Below, piece by piece: positions 1 to 8,907 of a DNA stretch of 22,597 nucleotides. The first letter of the stretch is position 1, and every line of letters starts with the position of its first letter. Source of the DNA: Phallusia fumigata (lineage: Eukaryota > Chordata > Ascidiacea > Phlebobranchia > Ascidiidae); contig QXVZ01020791.1 in the NCBI GenBank assembly GCA_008931825.1, positions 1 to 22,597 of the forward strand. The letters are read 5' to 3'. The position numbers and the translations under genes were made by a program. Under the pieces are notes generated by a model, which worked only from the letters and a program-made list of their open reading frames with translations, did not search any database and had not been told where the DNA came from.

Positions 1-15
1 GCACAATTACATAAG
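1..15 (-). CDS. Start of last exon-like segment (copy A), cut by window edge
   Basis: It is equivalent to 3353-3339: acceptor atgcccgcag, then CT TAT GTA ATT GTG. The remainder lies outside the window. Confidence 0.25.
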
Positions 16-243
16 CTGCGGGCATGGATTGGAAAATGTTGATGTCAAAGGCAATTTGTATATATTTGCCAATCCCAGACCTTATAACGTGGACCCTAAT
101 CACATACTGAGCAAATGTTAGTTGAAATATAAATAAAATAAAATCCAGAATTCATAAACACGATTGCTTTTAATTTGTTTATGTTTTTGTGGACAAATAT
201 TTGTTAGTTTTCTTTATTTGACGTAATCACCACATAAACTCAC

Positions 244-300
244 CACTCTTCTCGTCAGAACTTGCTGCTGCTGCCGCATTTGGTAAGCGCACGTAAAATC
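244..300 (-). CDS. Exon-like segment (copy A), counterpart of 3582-3638
   Basis: It has the same tttgtgtccag acceptor and gtgagt donor as copy B and the same 57-base length. The translation is FYVRLPNAAAAASSDEKS in the favoured frame. Copy A has lost the upstream 5248-5093-type exon to a deletion and has an extra T near 411, so this copy of the gene is probably a pseudogene. Confidence 0.35.
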
Positions 301-724
301 CTGGACACAAAATTAGTCATTGTTTAATTAGTGAGTTGAGAAATGAAAAGAATATTAAAGAAAAGTGAATCGGGCATTCCAATGCGAAGTCGACCTAGTG
401 TGTCAATTTCCTTCAGTTGCAAAGGTTAATTTACATTTTGACCCTGGACAGCCAGTAAGGTTACGAGTATCCAGTAAGGTTAATTTTTCAAATGTTGGAC
501 GTTGTTTAGTATATATAATTTATGATGAAATGTTTTTCAGTAATCATTATTTTTATGAGTAGTACACCGTGAAAAAAATTAGCGGAAGATTGAACAGAGA
601 TTCCAATATACTGCAATTAACCAATATTCTATCTGCACAAATACTGGTTTTGGCAATTAGTTTTCTTTGACATAAAACTTTGACACAGTGACAAAACAAG
701 TATATATTTACCATGTCATTTCAC

Positions 725-1425
725 ATTGGGTCCCATAGTTACTTACGCTTTGTATAACATGATTGTTTCTGCATGCAAAAACGCATGGGTTTCCACACAT
801 GCAATGTTGTAGAATAATTGTGGGGTACTGTGAATATGTACAGAACAGAAGCAGATATTTTTTGTTGAATTTTAAGTAAATTAAAAAAGAAATGACAGAA
901 TTCATAATATAAGTAACTATGACCCAACCTACAAACTTTAGAAGGCTAGGAAGTTAACTGGCAGGAGTATAGGGTAAACACAGCAACAAATTCATAATAA
1001 CGTGTTATACAAACTGTCTATATTTCATCTAATTCAGACATTTTTGTTAATTTGACCCATCTAAGGGGGTTAGTGCGATATCTGCTAAAGCTCTAGGACG
1101 AAACACATCAATTACTGCACCACAATGATATGTTATATAAACTGTTCAAATTTCAACCAATTCGGAGAACGTTTAACCACTTGACCCATTTTTGGGGGCT
1201 AGTGGGATAACCGCTGAGGCTGTGGGTTAAAACACATTAATTATTGCACCACAATGACATGTTACACAAACTATCCAAATTTCATCCAATTTGGAGATTG
1301 ATTTCTTATTTGCCCAATTTTAGGGGCTAGTGGGATAACCGCTGGGGCTATAGGGTGAAACACATCCAATATTACACCACAATGGCATGTTATACAAACT
1401 GTTCAAATTTCATCTTTTTAGGGAT
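725..1425 (+). mobile_element. Interspersed repeat element, 3'-truncated copy (A)
   Basis: It matches the 4134-4939 element from attgggtcccatagtt onward and contains four ~128-base tandem units (next entry). The A-rich tail and gggaccc end found in B are missing. The element stops at about 1425 inside the fourth unit, where it abuts sequence that in B lies near 5240. A deletion in A removed the end of the element and the DNA beyond it. Confidence 0.55.
997..1425. repeat. Tandem repeat, ~128-base unit, about four copies
   Basis: The marker tgttatacaaact recurs at 1003, 1131, 1260 and 1388, giving spacings of 128, 129 and 128. Each unit also carries a caccacaatgacatg segment, a ttcatccaatt segment and a gggggctagtgggataaccgc segment. 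Units are diverged from one another. Confidence 0.85.
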
Positions 1426-1454
1426 ATGAAGTCTGCAATTAGAAAATCCAGTTG

Positions 1455-1570
1455 ATAAAAAGCTTCTGTCGGTTGGAGCAATGAACTAGTAGAGCATTGG
1501 CCGCGCGCTCCAAAGGAAAGCGCAGAGCGAAGCGGAGACACCTGGTCGAGTCTACACGTGACCGAGTGTA
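1455..1570 (+). repeat. Degenerate tRNA-like (SINE-like) stretch, copy A
   Basis: It contains tagtagagcattggccgcg, which resembles an A-box region. About 60 bases later ggtcgagtct resembles a B box missing one T. The related stretch at 5270-5365 has decayed further. It does not fold as an intact tRNA by eye. A tRNA-derived SINE remnant is the likeliest reading. Confidence 0.35.
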
Positions 1571-2690
1571 ACCCAGATTCCCGGCGATTTGGTTCCTGAA
1601 GAACGAAAACCCGTTGTCGTAGTTTGGTTCATGTGCGTTTTGTGGTTGGGAGAACGTAAACGCTGCATTTCAATGTATTTTCATGCGAGGGGATTCACCG
1701 CCGCGTGGTTTTTCAGCTGCAAAAAGAGAAAAAGAAATACGCAAATAATGTTTGTAAGGTCACATGGCGGGGCGAGGAAGAGACAAAGTCGGTGCTGGAA
1801 AGGTGATTGTTGCTATTGTTATTCTACGAGACCAAGTAAACGTGGACGCTTTCTGTGGGAGCGACACGTGTTTAATAAACGTTTGATAAAATGAGATTAG
1901 GGGGCGATCGAGCAGGTAAGTTAAACAGCTCTGCATGCGCTGACCGTGGTTAAGAGCCGTTCGGGGTTGATAGTTGGGTATACGTTTTGGGGAAAGCGAG
2001 ATACACCTCAGAATGAGACAAACAAGCGCAAGCTTCCTGACAAAACGCTGTCCGGCAGTGGGCGCAAGTAAGCAAGAAGCGATATGAATTGACTGACTCA
2101 GCAGGTTCTGGTCTTAAAGAATTGAGAACAGGCAAAGGTGGGTCGGTCGAGTGTGGCATTTTATTCTAGGCACAAACTGACACGGGTTTAGAACATTTAG
2201 CGGACAGCGAGACCTTTGGTTCTGAATTTCAACTAACACCTGTCGACAGATTAAATCATTCGTAAGGTTAAACTGATAAAAACGTCTGTTTGGTACAAAA
2301 TGAGTAAGATTAGTAAAATGAGTTTAACCCGATGACGTATGTAGTTCGCTGTCTGCAACACCGGCGCCACACACTTTGTGGGAAACATGTTTCGTACATA
2401 ACAGCAACAAATTGGTCACACCACAATCACATTTACTAAACAAGCCATGTCACTCAATAAATAAATGCTTTTATGAGTCGGCGAGTGTCGTTGTCTTGAT
2501 GGCGTTATAATCACACCCACAAATATTCATCCTTTCATAACAATTTAAAACGACCAAACCACGTATATTGGATTGCCTTGCTATACACGCCAAACAAAAG
2601 CCTAGATATGTTGTTCCTGGCTTTGGCAGATTTAATACGACCCATGTCAAAGATATAAATTGTAACTTGGTTTGGTAAACATAACAATAC
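1571..2690. other. No supported gene
   Basis: This segment lies between the truncated repeat A and the exon-like copy at 2722 and is slightly more GC-rich than its surroundings. It holds a 101-codon plus frame (1589-1894, starting GTG) and a 69-codon minus frame with an ATG (2159-1950, several Cys). Neither has splice sites, repeats or a second copy to support it. Confidence 0.4.
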
Positions 2691-2721
2691 CTCGGTCAGT
2701 TTTGCTTCGTCCAATTTTGTG

Positions 2722-2810
2722 TCGTCTTCGGTCTCTCTCCGACTCTGCTTTCGAGTACTTTGCTTCCGGTCTGTGGTTCATCTTGGAGTCGTATGACGTC
2801 AGGTGTTCCA
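2722..2810 (-). pseudogene. Diverged partial copy of the 5093-5248 exon
   Basis: Read on the minus strand, it gives GTPDVIRLQDEPQTGSKV and continues LESRVGERPKT, aligned without gaps to the 5248-5093 segment. Of about twelve differing codons roughly five are silent, and several others are conservative (Ile/Val, Ser/Thr), so some coding constraint seems to have acted. The match ends on both sides and the frame runs into TGA at 2698-2696 with no clean donor. It may be a broken copy or part of a related gene. The same frame stays open upstream to 2998 without an ATG at its start. Confidence 0.4.
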
Positions 2811-3318
2811 CTATGAACGCACGTTAGATATAAAGTTCGCTGCATAGTGCCAAAGTCAGCGCAACGAATGTTGGTTTGCCCAAAACATAAAAAAATCAAG
2901 TTATCTTGTTTAAACTTTTCGGGAACGTTGGGAAAATCATCCGTGAGAAAAGCTTTTCTGTCAGTCACATACACTAACTGTGATGTAATGTTTGTCAAAA
3001 TACACAGCAGGTATTTCCTATGACAGAAGTCAACCTATGCCGATTAGTGGCACGGATAGAATACAGACCTTTGTAAACTAACCAACACCTTCATAATTTG
3101 GATATTGGACGTTCGATCCTATGTGAACCTTACAGAAATTTTCAAAATACCTGTTTTGCAATCTTTATCAAGGAAGCACAGAGATTTTGTTTGGAGGTTT
3201 AATGGATTTCAAGCAGCAAGGCAGGTAGGCCTTCGTCCAATCAGCAAGTCGTACGCGATGACGTCATCCAGCTACGCAAGCACACTTGTCAAAATAATTG
3301 CTGGCGGCACAACTATAA

Positions 3319-3353
3319 TTAGCCTTTGAAAATTTTCTGCACAATCACATAAG
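3319..3353 (-). CDS. Last exon-like segment (copy B)
   Basis: After the acceptor catgcccgcag the sequence gives CT, which with the G left by 3638-3582 makes Ala. It then reads YVIVQKIFKG and a TAA at 3321-3319. The one difference from copy A in the shared 15 bases (GTG/GTA, Val) is silent. I see no AATAAA close downstream; an ATTAAA lies about 120 bases further. It is short, so a chance open frame remains possible. Confidence 0.35.
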
Positions 3354-3581
3354 CTGCGGGCATGGATTGGAAATTGTTGATGTCAAAGGCAATTTGTAAT
3401 TATTTGCCAATACCAGACCGTATAACGTGGGCCCTAATCACATACTGAGCAAATGATTGTTGAAATGTAAATAAAATAAATTCAAGAATTCATAAAGTCG
3501 ATTGCTTTCAACTGTTTATGTTTTTGTGGACAAATATTTGTTAGTTATCTTTTATTTGACGTAATCACCACATAAACTCAC

Positions 3582-3638
3582 CACTTTTCTCATCAGAACT
3601 TGCTTCTGCTGCCGCATTTGGTAAGCGCACGTAAAGTC
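3582..3638 (-). CDS. Exon-like segment (copy B), penultimate exon of an unidentified minus-strand gene
   Basis: The segment is 57 bases between a good acceptor (branch-point-like tactaat, then tttgtgtccag) and a gtgagt donor. The frame entering with two bases reads LYVRLPNAAAEASSDEKS, leaves one base, and joins in phase to 3353-3319. Copy A (300-244) differs at four sites: two are silent in this frame, and two change Phe/Leu and Ala/Glu. A second frame (DFTCAYQMRQQ...) is also open and fits phase 0, but most differences would change residues. The product is not recognised. Confidence 0.4.
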
Positions 3639-4133
3639 CTGGACACAAAATTAGTAATAGTTTACTTGTGAGTTGAGAAATGAAAAGAAAATTAAAGAAA
3701 AGTGAAATGGGCATTCCAATACGAAGTCGACCTTGTGTGTCAATTCCTTCAGTTTCGAAAGTTGATTTACATTTTGACCCTGGACAGCCAGTAAGGTTAC
3801 GAGTATCCAGTAAGGATAATTTGTCAAATGTTGGACGTTGTTTAGTATATATAATTTATGATGAAAAGTTTTTCAGTATACTTTCATTATTTTTTATGAG
3901 TAGTACAAGGCGAAAAAAATTAGCGGACGATTGAACAGAGATTCCAATATACTGCAATTAACCAATATTCTATCTGCACAAATACTGGTTTTGGCAATTA
4001 GTTTTCTTTGACTTAAAACTTTGACACAGTGACAAAACAAGTTACACCAATAAAAGCTACATTTGTAACTAAGAAGGGTGGCGTTCACCATATTGCCATT
4101 CCATATACACTACTACCCAATTTAAAAATGCAT

Positions 4134-4939
4134 ATTGGGTCCCATAGTTACTTACGCTTTTTATAACATGATTGTTTCTGCATGCAAAAAACGCATGGGT
4201 CCCCACACAAGCAATGTTGTAGAATATTTGAGGGATACTGTGAATAGGTACAGAACAGAAGCAGATATTTTTTGTTGAATTTTAAGTAAATTTAAAAGAA
4301 ATGACAGAATTCATAATATAAGTAACTATGACCCAACCTACAAACTTTAAAAGGCTAGGAAACACAGCAACAAATTCATCACAATGACATGTTATACAAA
4401 CTGTCTATATTTCATCTTATTCAGACATTTTTGTTAATTTGACCCATCTAAGGGGGTTAGTGCGATATCTGCTGAAGCTCTAGGACGAAACACATCAATT
4501 ACTGCACCACAATGACATGTTATAAAAACTGTTCAAATTTCATCCAATTCAGAGTCTGTTCAATTATTTGCCCCATTTTAGGAGCTGGTGGGGTAACTGC
4601 TGGGGCTATAAGGGTAAAAAACATCAAATACTGCACCACAATGACATGTTATACAAACTGACCAAATTTTATTCAATTTGGAGATCATTAGTAATTTGAC
4701 CCATTTTAGGGGCTAGCAGGGTAACCACTGAAGTTATGGGGTTAAACTAAACTCATGACACACCGCCTTGACCATATCTACCAGCTGTGAAAGTTTCATC
4801 CAAATCCATCAAACATTTCATGACAAAAGTGCATGGACAAGCTGCAGGGGACAAAAAAGAAAATAAACAAGAAAAAAAGGGAAACAAACAAACAGAGTGA
4901 AAACAATACGAGTCCCCTTTCAGGAAGGGGACCCATAAT
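4134..4939 (+). mobile_element. Interspersed repeat element, full-length-looking copy (B)
   Basis: This 806-base element runs from attgggtcccatag to ggggacccataat with inverted ends. The middle has at least three ~128-base tandem units marked by acatgttatacaaact at about 4390, 4518 and 4647. Near the 3' end is an A-rich stretch, then the hairpin gtcccctttcaggaaggggac. It has no open frame of note, so it is non-autonomous. The class is unresolved: a terminal hairpin recalls Helitrons, but the CTRR end is not present. Confidence 0.6.
4384..4735. repeat. Tandem repeat, ~128-base unit, about three copies
   Basis: This is the same unit as at 997-1425, with markers at 4390, 4518 and 4647. It has one unit fewer than copy A. 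Confidence 0.85.
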
Positions 4940-5092
4940 TAAGTAAAGCAAAACAAGTGAATGTGTAAACAGGGGTAAGTCCAGCCCACTGTTTCAAAAC
5001 AAGTTTAAAACTGCATAAGTTACCAAAATATATAATCTAGACAAGCTGAAACCAAACAGGAGCAACAGAACAGTAGAGATCAGTTCTCTCAC

Positions 5093-5248
5093 CTTTATCC
5101 CAAACCGTGTATGGAAACCCTTCGTCTTCGGTCTATTTCCGACTCTGCATTCGAGTGATTTACTCCCGGTCTGTGGCTCATCTCGAAGTCGTGTGATATC
5201 AGGTGATCCAGAGCTTGCGGTTGCTGTACGGATTTTGAGATATGATAT
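5093..5248 (-). CDS. Exon-like segment (copy B), internal exon of an unidentified minus-strand gene
   Basis: The segment is 156 bases, phase 0 at both ends, between a strong acceptor (tattttctgtttacag) and a gtgaga donor (ATAAAG before it). It encodes 52 residues without a stop, starting ISYLKIRTATASSGSPD and ending KTKGFHTRFGIK. The middle, RLRDEPQTGSKSLECRVGNR, reappears diverged at 2810-2722. The composition is polar and basic and the family is not recognised. Its phase 0 end does not join the favoured frame of 3638-3582 directly, so another exon would be needed between them, or the alternative frame there is the right one. Confidence 0.45.
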
Positions 5249-5269
5249 CTGTAAACAGAAAATATAGTT

Positions 5270-5365
5270 GAAAAAAGCTTTGGGTTGTTAGGGCAATGAA
5301 CAGGAGAGATTGGCCGGCGCGCTGCACAAGGGAGCTCAGAGCGAAGAGAGACATCTGGTCAACTG
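5270..5365 (+). repeat. Degenerate tRNA-like (SINE-like) stretch, copy B
   Basis: It aligns to 1455-1555 (gcaatgaac, gagattggccggcgcgct, agagcgaag, agacatctggtc). The B-box-like part has been lost. Confidence 0.35.
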
Positions 5366-5484
5366 TTGGTATACAAAGTTAAACAAATCTGTCGACACAC
5401 AACAAAATTTTTCTTGGCCAAACCGATTTTAATTTGTTTCCGGTTATCCGGCGACGGTGTTGCAAAGTTCGACTATTTTTCCAG

Positions 5485-5622
5485 CACACAAATGACCTTT
5501 CGTTAGAATCTTCTACATACATCTACCTTTCATCATTAAAACAGCAAGCTGCATTACAACGAGCAATTGCCAAGAAAGCACTATATGTGACGATGTTAGC
5601 CAACACACAAAATCAATTATGA
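5485..5622 (+). CDS. Candidate last exon of an unidentified plus-strand gene
   Basis: A strong acceptor (gactatttttccag) is followed in frame by 45 codons, from HTNDLSLESSTYIYLSS through LKQQAALQRAIAKKALYVTM to TGA at 5620-5622. The second half has the heptad-like pattern of an amphipathic helix. An AATAAA lies about 90 bases past the stop. No upstream exon is identified, and the frame is short enough to be chance in AT-rich DNA. Confidence 0.3.
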   Translation, partial: HTNDLSLESSTYIYLSSLKQQAALQRAIAKKALYVTMLANTQNQL

Positions 5623-5710
5623 ACTTTGCAGCTCAACAATATGCCACCCACCGACATTAATTCCAATGTTAAATATCTGGTGATTTTATTTACGTGACTT
5701 TAGTGGAGAA

Positions 5711-5716
5711 AATAAA
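5711..5716 (+). terminator. AATAAA polyadenylation signal downstream of 5622
   Basis: A canonical signal at a normal distance from the stop of the candidate last exon. It is meaningful only if that exon is real. Confidence 0.3.
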
Positions 5717-5739
5717 CAGGCCTTTTCTAATCTCAGTTC

Positions 5740-8161
5740 GTCTTTTCCAGTAAAAAAAAATGTTTTGGGAAAATGCAGTTTCGCACCCGCAATTATTTAT
5801 AAACACTTTTAAATCGAATTAAATATTAGAATAATTTGTTGTTTCAACTGCTACTTCGGACTTTGACTTGACAGGTTCCATAAGTTCAGGGGGATTTGGG
5901 GGATTGTTGTGCAAAAAACGGAGTCTGATCTAAATATTTGCATTCTTATTTTCCGTACAGTTTGTAATCACTGTGGTTCAAAAACTTTACTAAGGAATTC
6001 GATTCGCCACAAGCAAACATCAGATGAGCGCGTAACGCGAGGACAATCTCGCGAACGCTCTACCAAAAAGGCTTAACAGTTGAGCAAACGGCCCTGATAA
6101 AATAAACTAAAGCCACACAAATTTACATCAACCAAACTACCTCGACACAATAGGGAACCTTAGCTAATCTGAAAACGTCGGAAGGGTAATTGCAACCACA
6201 ATGATTCATAGAATACAAATGCCTGGCAACATCGCGAAGTTAATCGCATCATATAAAACCCATTTCCACAGCGGAATGGTAAAGTTTCCTCCGGGCATTG
6301 TGCGCACTGAGGTCGTTTTGGCAAACAAAAGGCTGAAACACATTTTTACCTCCAACGCCGGTAGGTTCTATGTGAACAAGAGAAAACCTGTCTTGTCGCG
6401 ATTACGGATTTGAAACTTGCAATATGCACAAACAGTAATATGCGGGATAGACACAAATACGTTCTCGACAAGGTGGAATGGTCACAGATTTGTTGGTAAT
6501 TCCGTGGTCGGTCTCTGTGCTTTTCTCGAGTTGGTCTTCACCGATTTTAGTTTCGTTAAGCATTTGCTACAAAGGACTTTTTAGTCTAGGCACGTAGTCA
6601 ACAGACAAGTCACGCGACATACCAGCTGTTTATAAATCCAAGTGATCACAATTTCCTTCTTCAGAATTAAAGTTACTCTATAGGAAACAAGCTAACCCGG
6701 TTTAATTTAAACAATCAAAATATTTCCTCTCGTCTCACGAACTTCTAAGATTGCAAAGATCAAAATGTATTTTTGTGATTTTGTGTGATGGTAAACTTCG
6801 TCCTGATAATGATTAGACTCACGCTTACTACATCGAACAAACCGAACTTTGCGACGTTATTACGCTTTTACGCGCTATCAAGAACGGTCGTATCAAGTTC
6901 TTACAAATAGCACATACTGGCCAGCGTATTCACTAAAGAACAACTAAATGAAACATTTGCAACATCGATCTCATTAAAATACAGAGTTGTAGCGCTTTTA
7001 CGGTGGTCGCAGCATATCCGCCATGTTGGAACAAAGTCGTTACTCATAACCTATGTTCCAGAACAAATATTAGCACTCCAATTAAATGAATGTATAAGAA
7101 CATTGTTTGACTCTGCTCTTTTTAAATCATGATTATCGCAAAATTAACAAGTAAAAAGTAAGGTTGCTGAACTGGTAACTTAATTACAGTTGTAATTCAA
7201 ATGATATATAGGGGGTATTGGACAAAACCTGTCATGATTTAGAGATAAACACAACTTTAAATCACGAACTACACAAGTCATACATAGAGGTGGCATCCTG
7301 CTCCAGCGAGCAACTGGTTTACAACTGTGTAATAGAATGACAAACAAGACTCTATTTACACACAAGTATAAAAAGTTCAACATAACTTACTTTGCATCGT
7401 AGCTTGTCTTCGTGATTCCTTCATTTAATTAAGTTTCCGATCCTCTAATCTACAGCAACCAGTTGCAGTCATACTCCTAACTGCGAAATTGCGAATCACC
7501 ATTTTCTTTCTCACACCAAGGTTGTTTGCCACACAACGCCTTTTTCTTTCTAGCGTTTGCGAGATTGCCCTCGCGCTATGTGCTGCTGGGCAAATTATCA
7601 CTGATGGCGAAGTCGTTTCAAACCTTGTTACAGATATTTGTTTATTTTTACAATTGTTGTCAAAAATCTAGGGAACCTAGCATTGTGTTTTGCCGATGTA
7701 ATTTACGTTTTTCACCCAATCAACGAATTGGCACTTTGCGATTTCTACGCTACATAACTACAATTTGAAATCCTGTTGATAAATGTTTTTGTCAATTATT
7801 GTAGAAAAGACAATTATTGTGGGAAATTTCCGCTTCATTTTTTTAACCAATATGATTTTACATCAGCGAGGACAGCACAGATCTTACACGACAAATTTTA
7901 CATCTGACATCCAACGTGTTGAGCAAGTTACCATTTGTTATCAGTGGGTTTATTCCTAATACACCAAATCAGTTTATTCTCGTAAAACTAAAAAACGCTA
8001 GTATAATGCTCTTAAAATATTTAAAGATTAGGTAAACAATCACGGTTTTAAATATTCTCAATAGAAATACACAAGTACTGGCTTGTTTCTTCCTATTTTA
8101 AGAATAATTATGCACACATTATTCCAGCGATTAGAACTGGTTTCAAACAAGTTACCTTGAA
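5740..8161. other. No supported gene
   Basis: AT-rich non-coding-looking DNA. A 70-codon plus frame with ATG (6201-6413) and a 53-codon minus frame near 6560-6400 are open but unsupported. A YY1-like ccgccatgttgg occurs at 7018-7029. I see no repeat structure or RNA gene. Confidence 0.45.
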
Positions 8162-8907
8162 TGTAATGACGATGTAGCTGCAGCGCGTTCAACCCACCAA
8201 TTGTGCCCTCCATTATTTTCGCTCCTCATAACGTCTCAACGTTGCGCATTGGGTCGCCATGATTTCTTTCATCGAGCGAAATAAACTCAACTCAATAGAT
8301 GGCAGCCTTGATTACCAAACTTAATTACAAGTGGTCCCTAGTGAATATGAAAAAACATAATGGATAACCATGAAAAGATGTTGTCAAACACGTCTTCAGA
8401 CATTAAATAACAATTATTTGTTAAGCGAGTGGTGTAGGGTTTGTTATACAGTTCATATACGTTGGTTTGTTTTCGTTAGCAAGCGGTTAGATTGTTGCAA
8501 ATAGCGTGCGAACAGCTTGATGACAAACTGCGAATGTTTCTTGTACCGTGCTTTTAACCGCAGGCAAAACCGATTCAGCCATTCTGGCTTGATGAAAATA
8601 CAGGAAGTTAACGATTATTAATGTAACCTTATACCCCGAGACGCCACTGAGGAACAGCAAATCCTACACGACACTTTTTCGCTAGAAAACACAGCGACAT
8701 ACAATATGTGGTTGTTTAGTGCGCTTAAAACATGTCACTTTATTTTAGTTGAGTTGAGTTTTTTCGCTCATAGCGACTCAACAACACCAAAAAAATCACC
8801 AAGCCGGAAATAGCTGCGCAAAGTTAAAACGTTATGAAGCGCGAAAAGAATGGAGGGCACAATTGGTGGATCAAAGTTGAACGCGCTGCAGCCACACCGT
8901 CATTACA
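8162..8907. mobile_element. Non-autonomous element with long terminal inverted repeats
   Basis: The left arm (8162-8296) reads tgtaatgacgatgtagctg, then cagcgcgttcaac, ccaccaattgtgccctccat, and finally gagcgaaataaactcaact. The right arm (8907-8747), read in reverse complement, gives the same blocks in the same order with small indels, for example tgtaatgacggtgtggctg. Arms are about 135-160 bases, the element 746 bases, and the middle ~450 bases have no useful frame. No convincing target-site duplication is visible at the ends I chose. It is probably a MITE or foldback element. Confidence 0.75.

Larger units (their letters stand above)
1..1570 (+). repeat. Segmental repeat copy A
   Basis: The stretch from gcacaattacataagctgcgg matches 3339 onward at an offset of 3338 through the element starting at 725. 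The two copies differ at roughly one base in fourteen by eye over the first 300 bases, clearly more than the pair at 18660/20588. The copy probably begins upstream of the window. After about 1425 it jumps to sequence homologous to 5230-5365. Confidence 0.85.
3339..5365 (+). repeat. Segmental repeat copy B
   Basis: This is the more complete copy. It holds the terminal exon-like segments, the full interspersed element, the 5248-5093 exon-like segment and a degenerate tRNA-like stretch (about 5270-5365) matching 1455-1555. Confidence 0.85.

Noticed and set aside
997..1425. Possible CRISPR-like array from regularly spaced repeats
   Set aside because: Units are ~128 bases, diverged and contiguous without unique spacers, and the DNA is clearly eukaryotic. 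It is an internal tandem repeat of a transposable element.
1589..2159. Plus ORF 1589-1894 and minus ORF 2159-1950
   Set aside because: Open but unsupported: the first starts at GTG, neither has splice or duplication evidence, and neither resembles a known family.
3680..3934. 84-codon plus-strand ORF starting ATG (MKRKLKKSEMGIP...), with a counterpart at 343-562 in copy A
   Set aside because: The two copies differ almost only at residue-changing positions in this frame, and copy A is frameshifted, so there is no sign of protein constraint. The minus strand of the same stretch is at least as coding-like.
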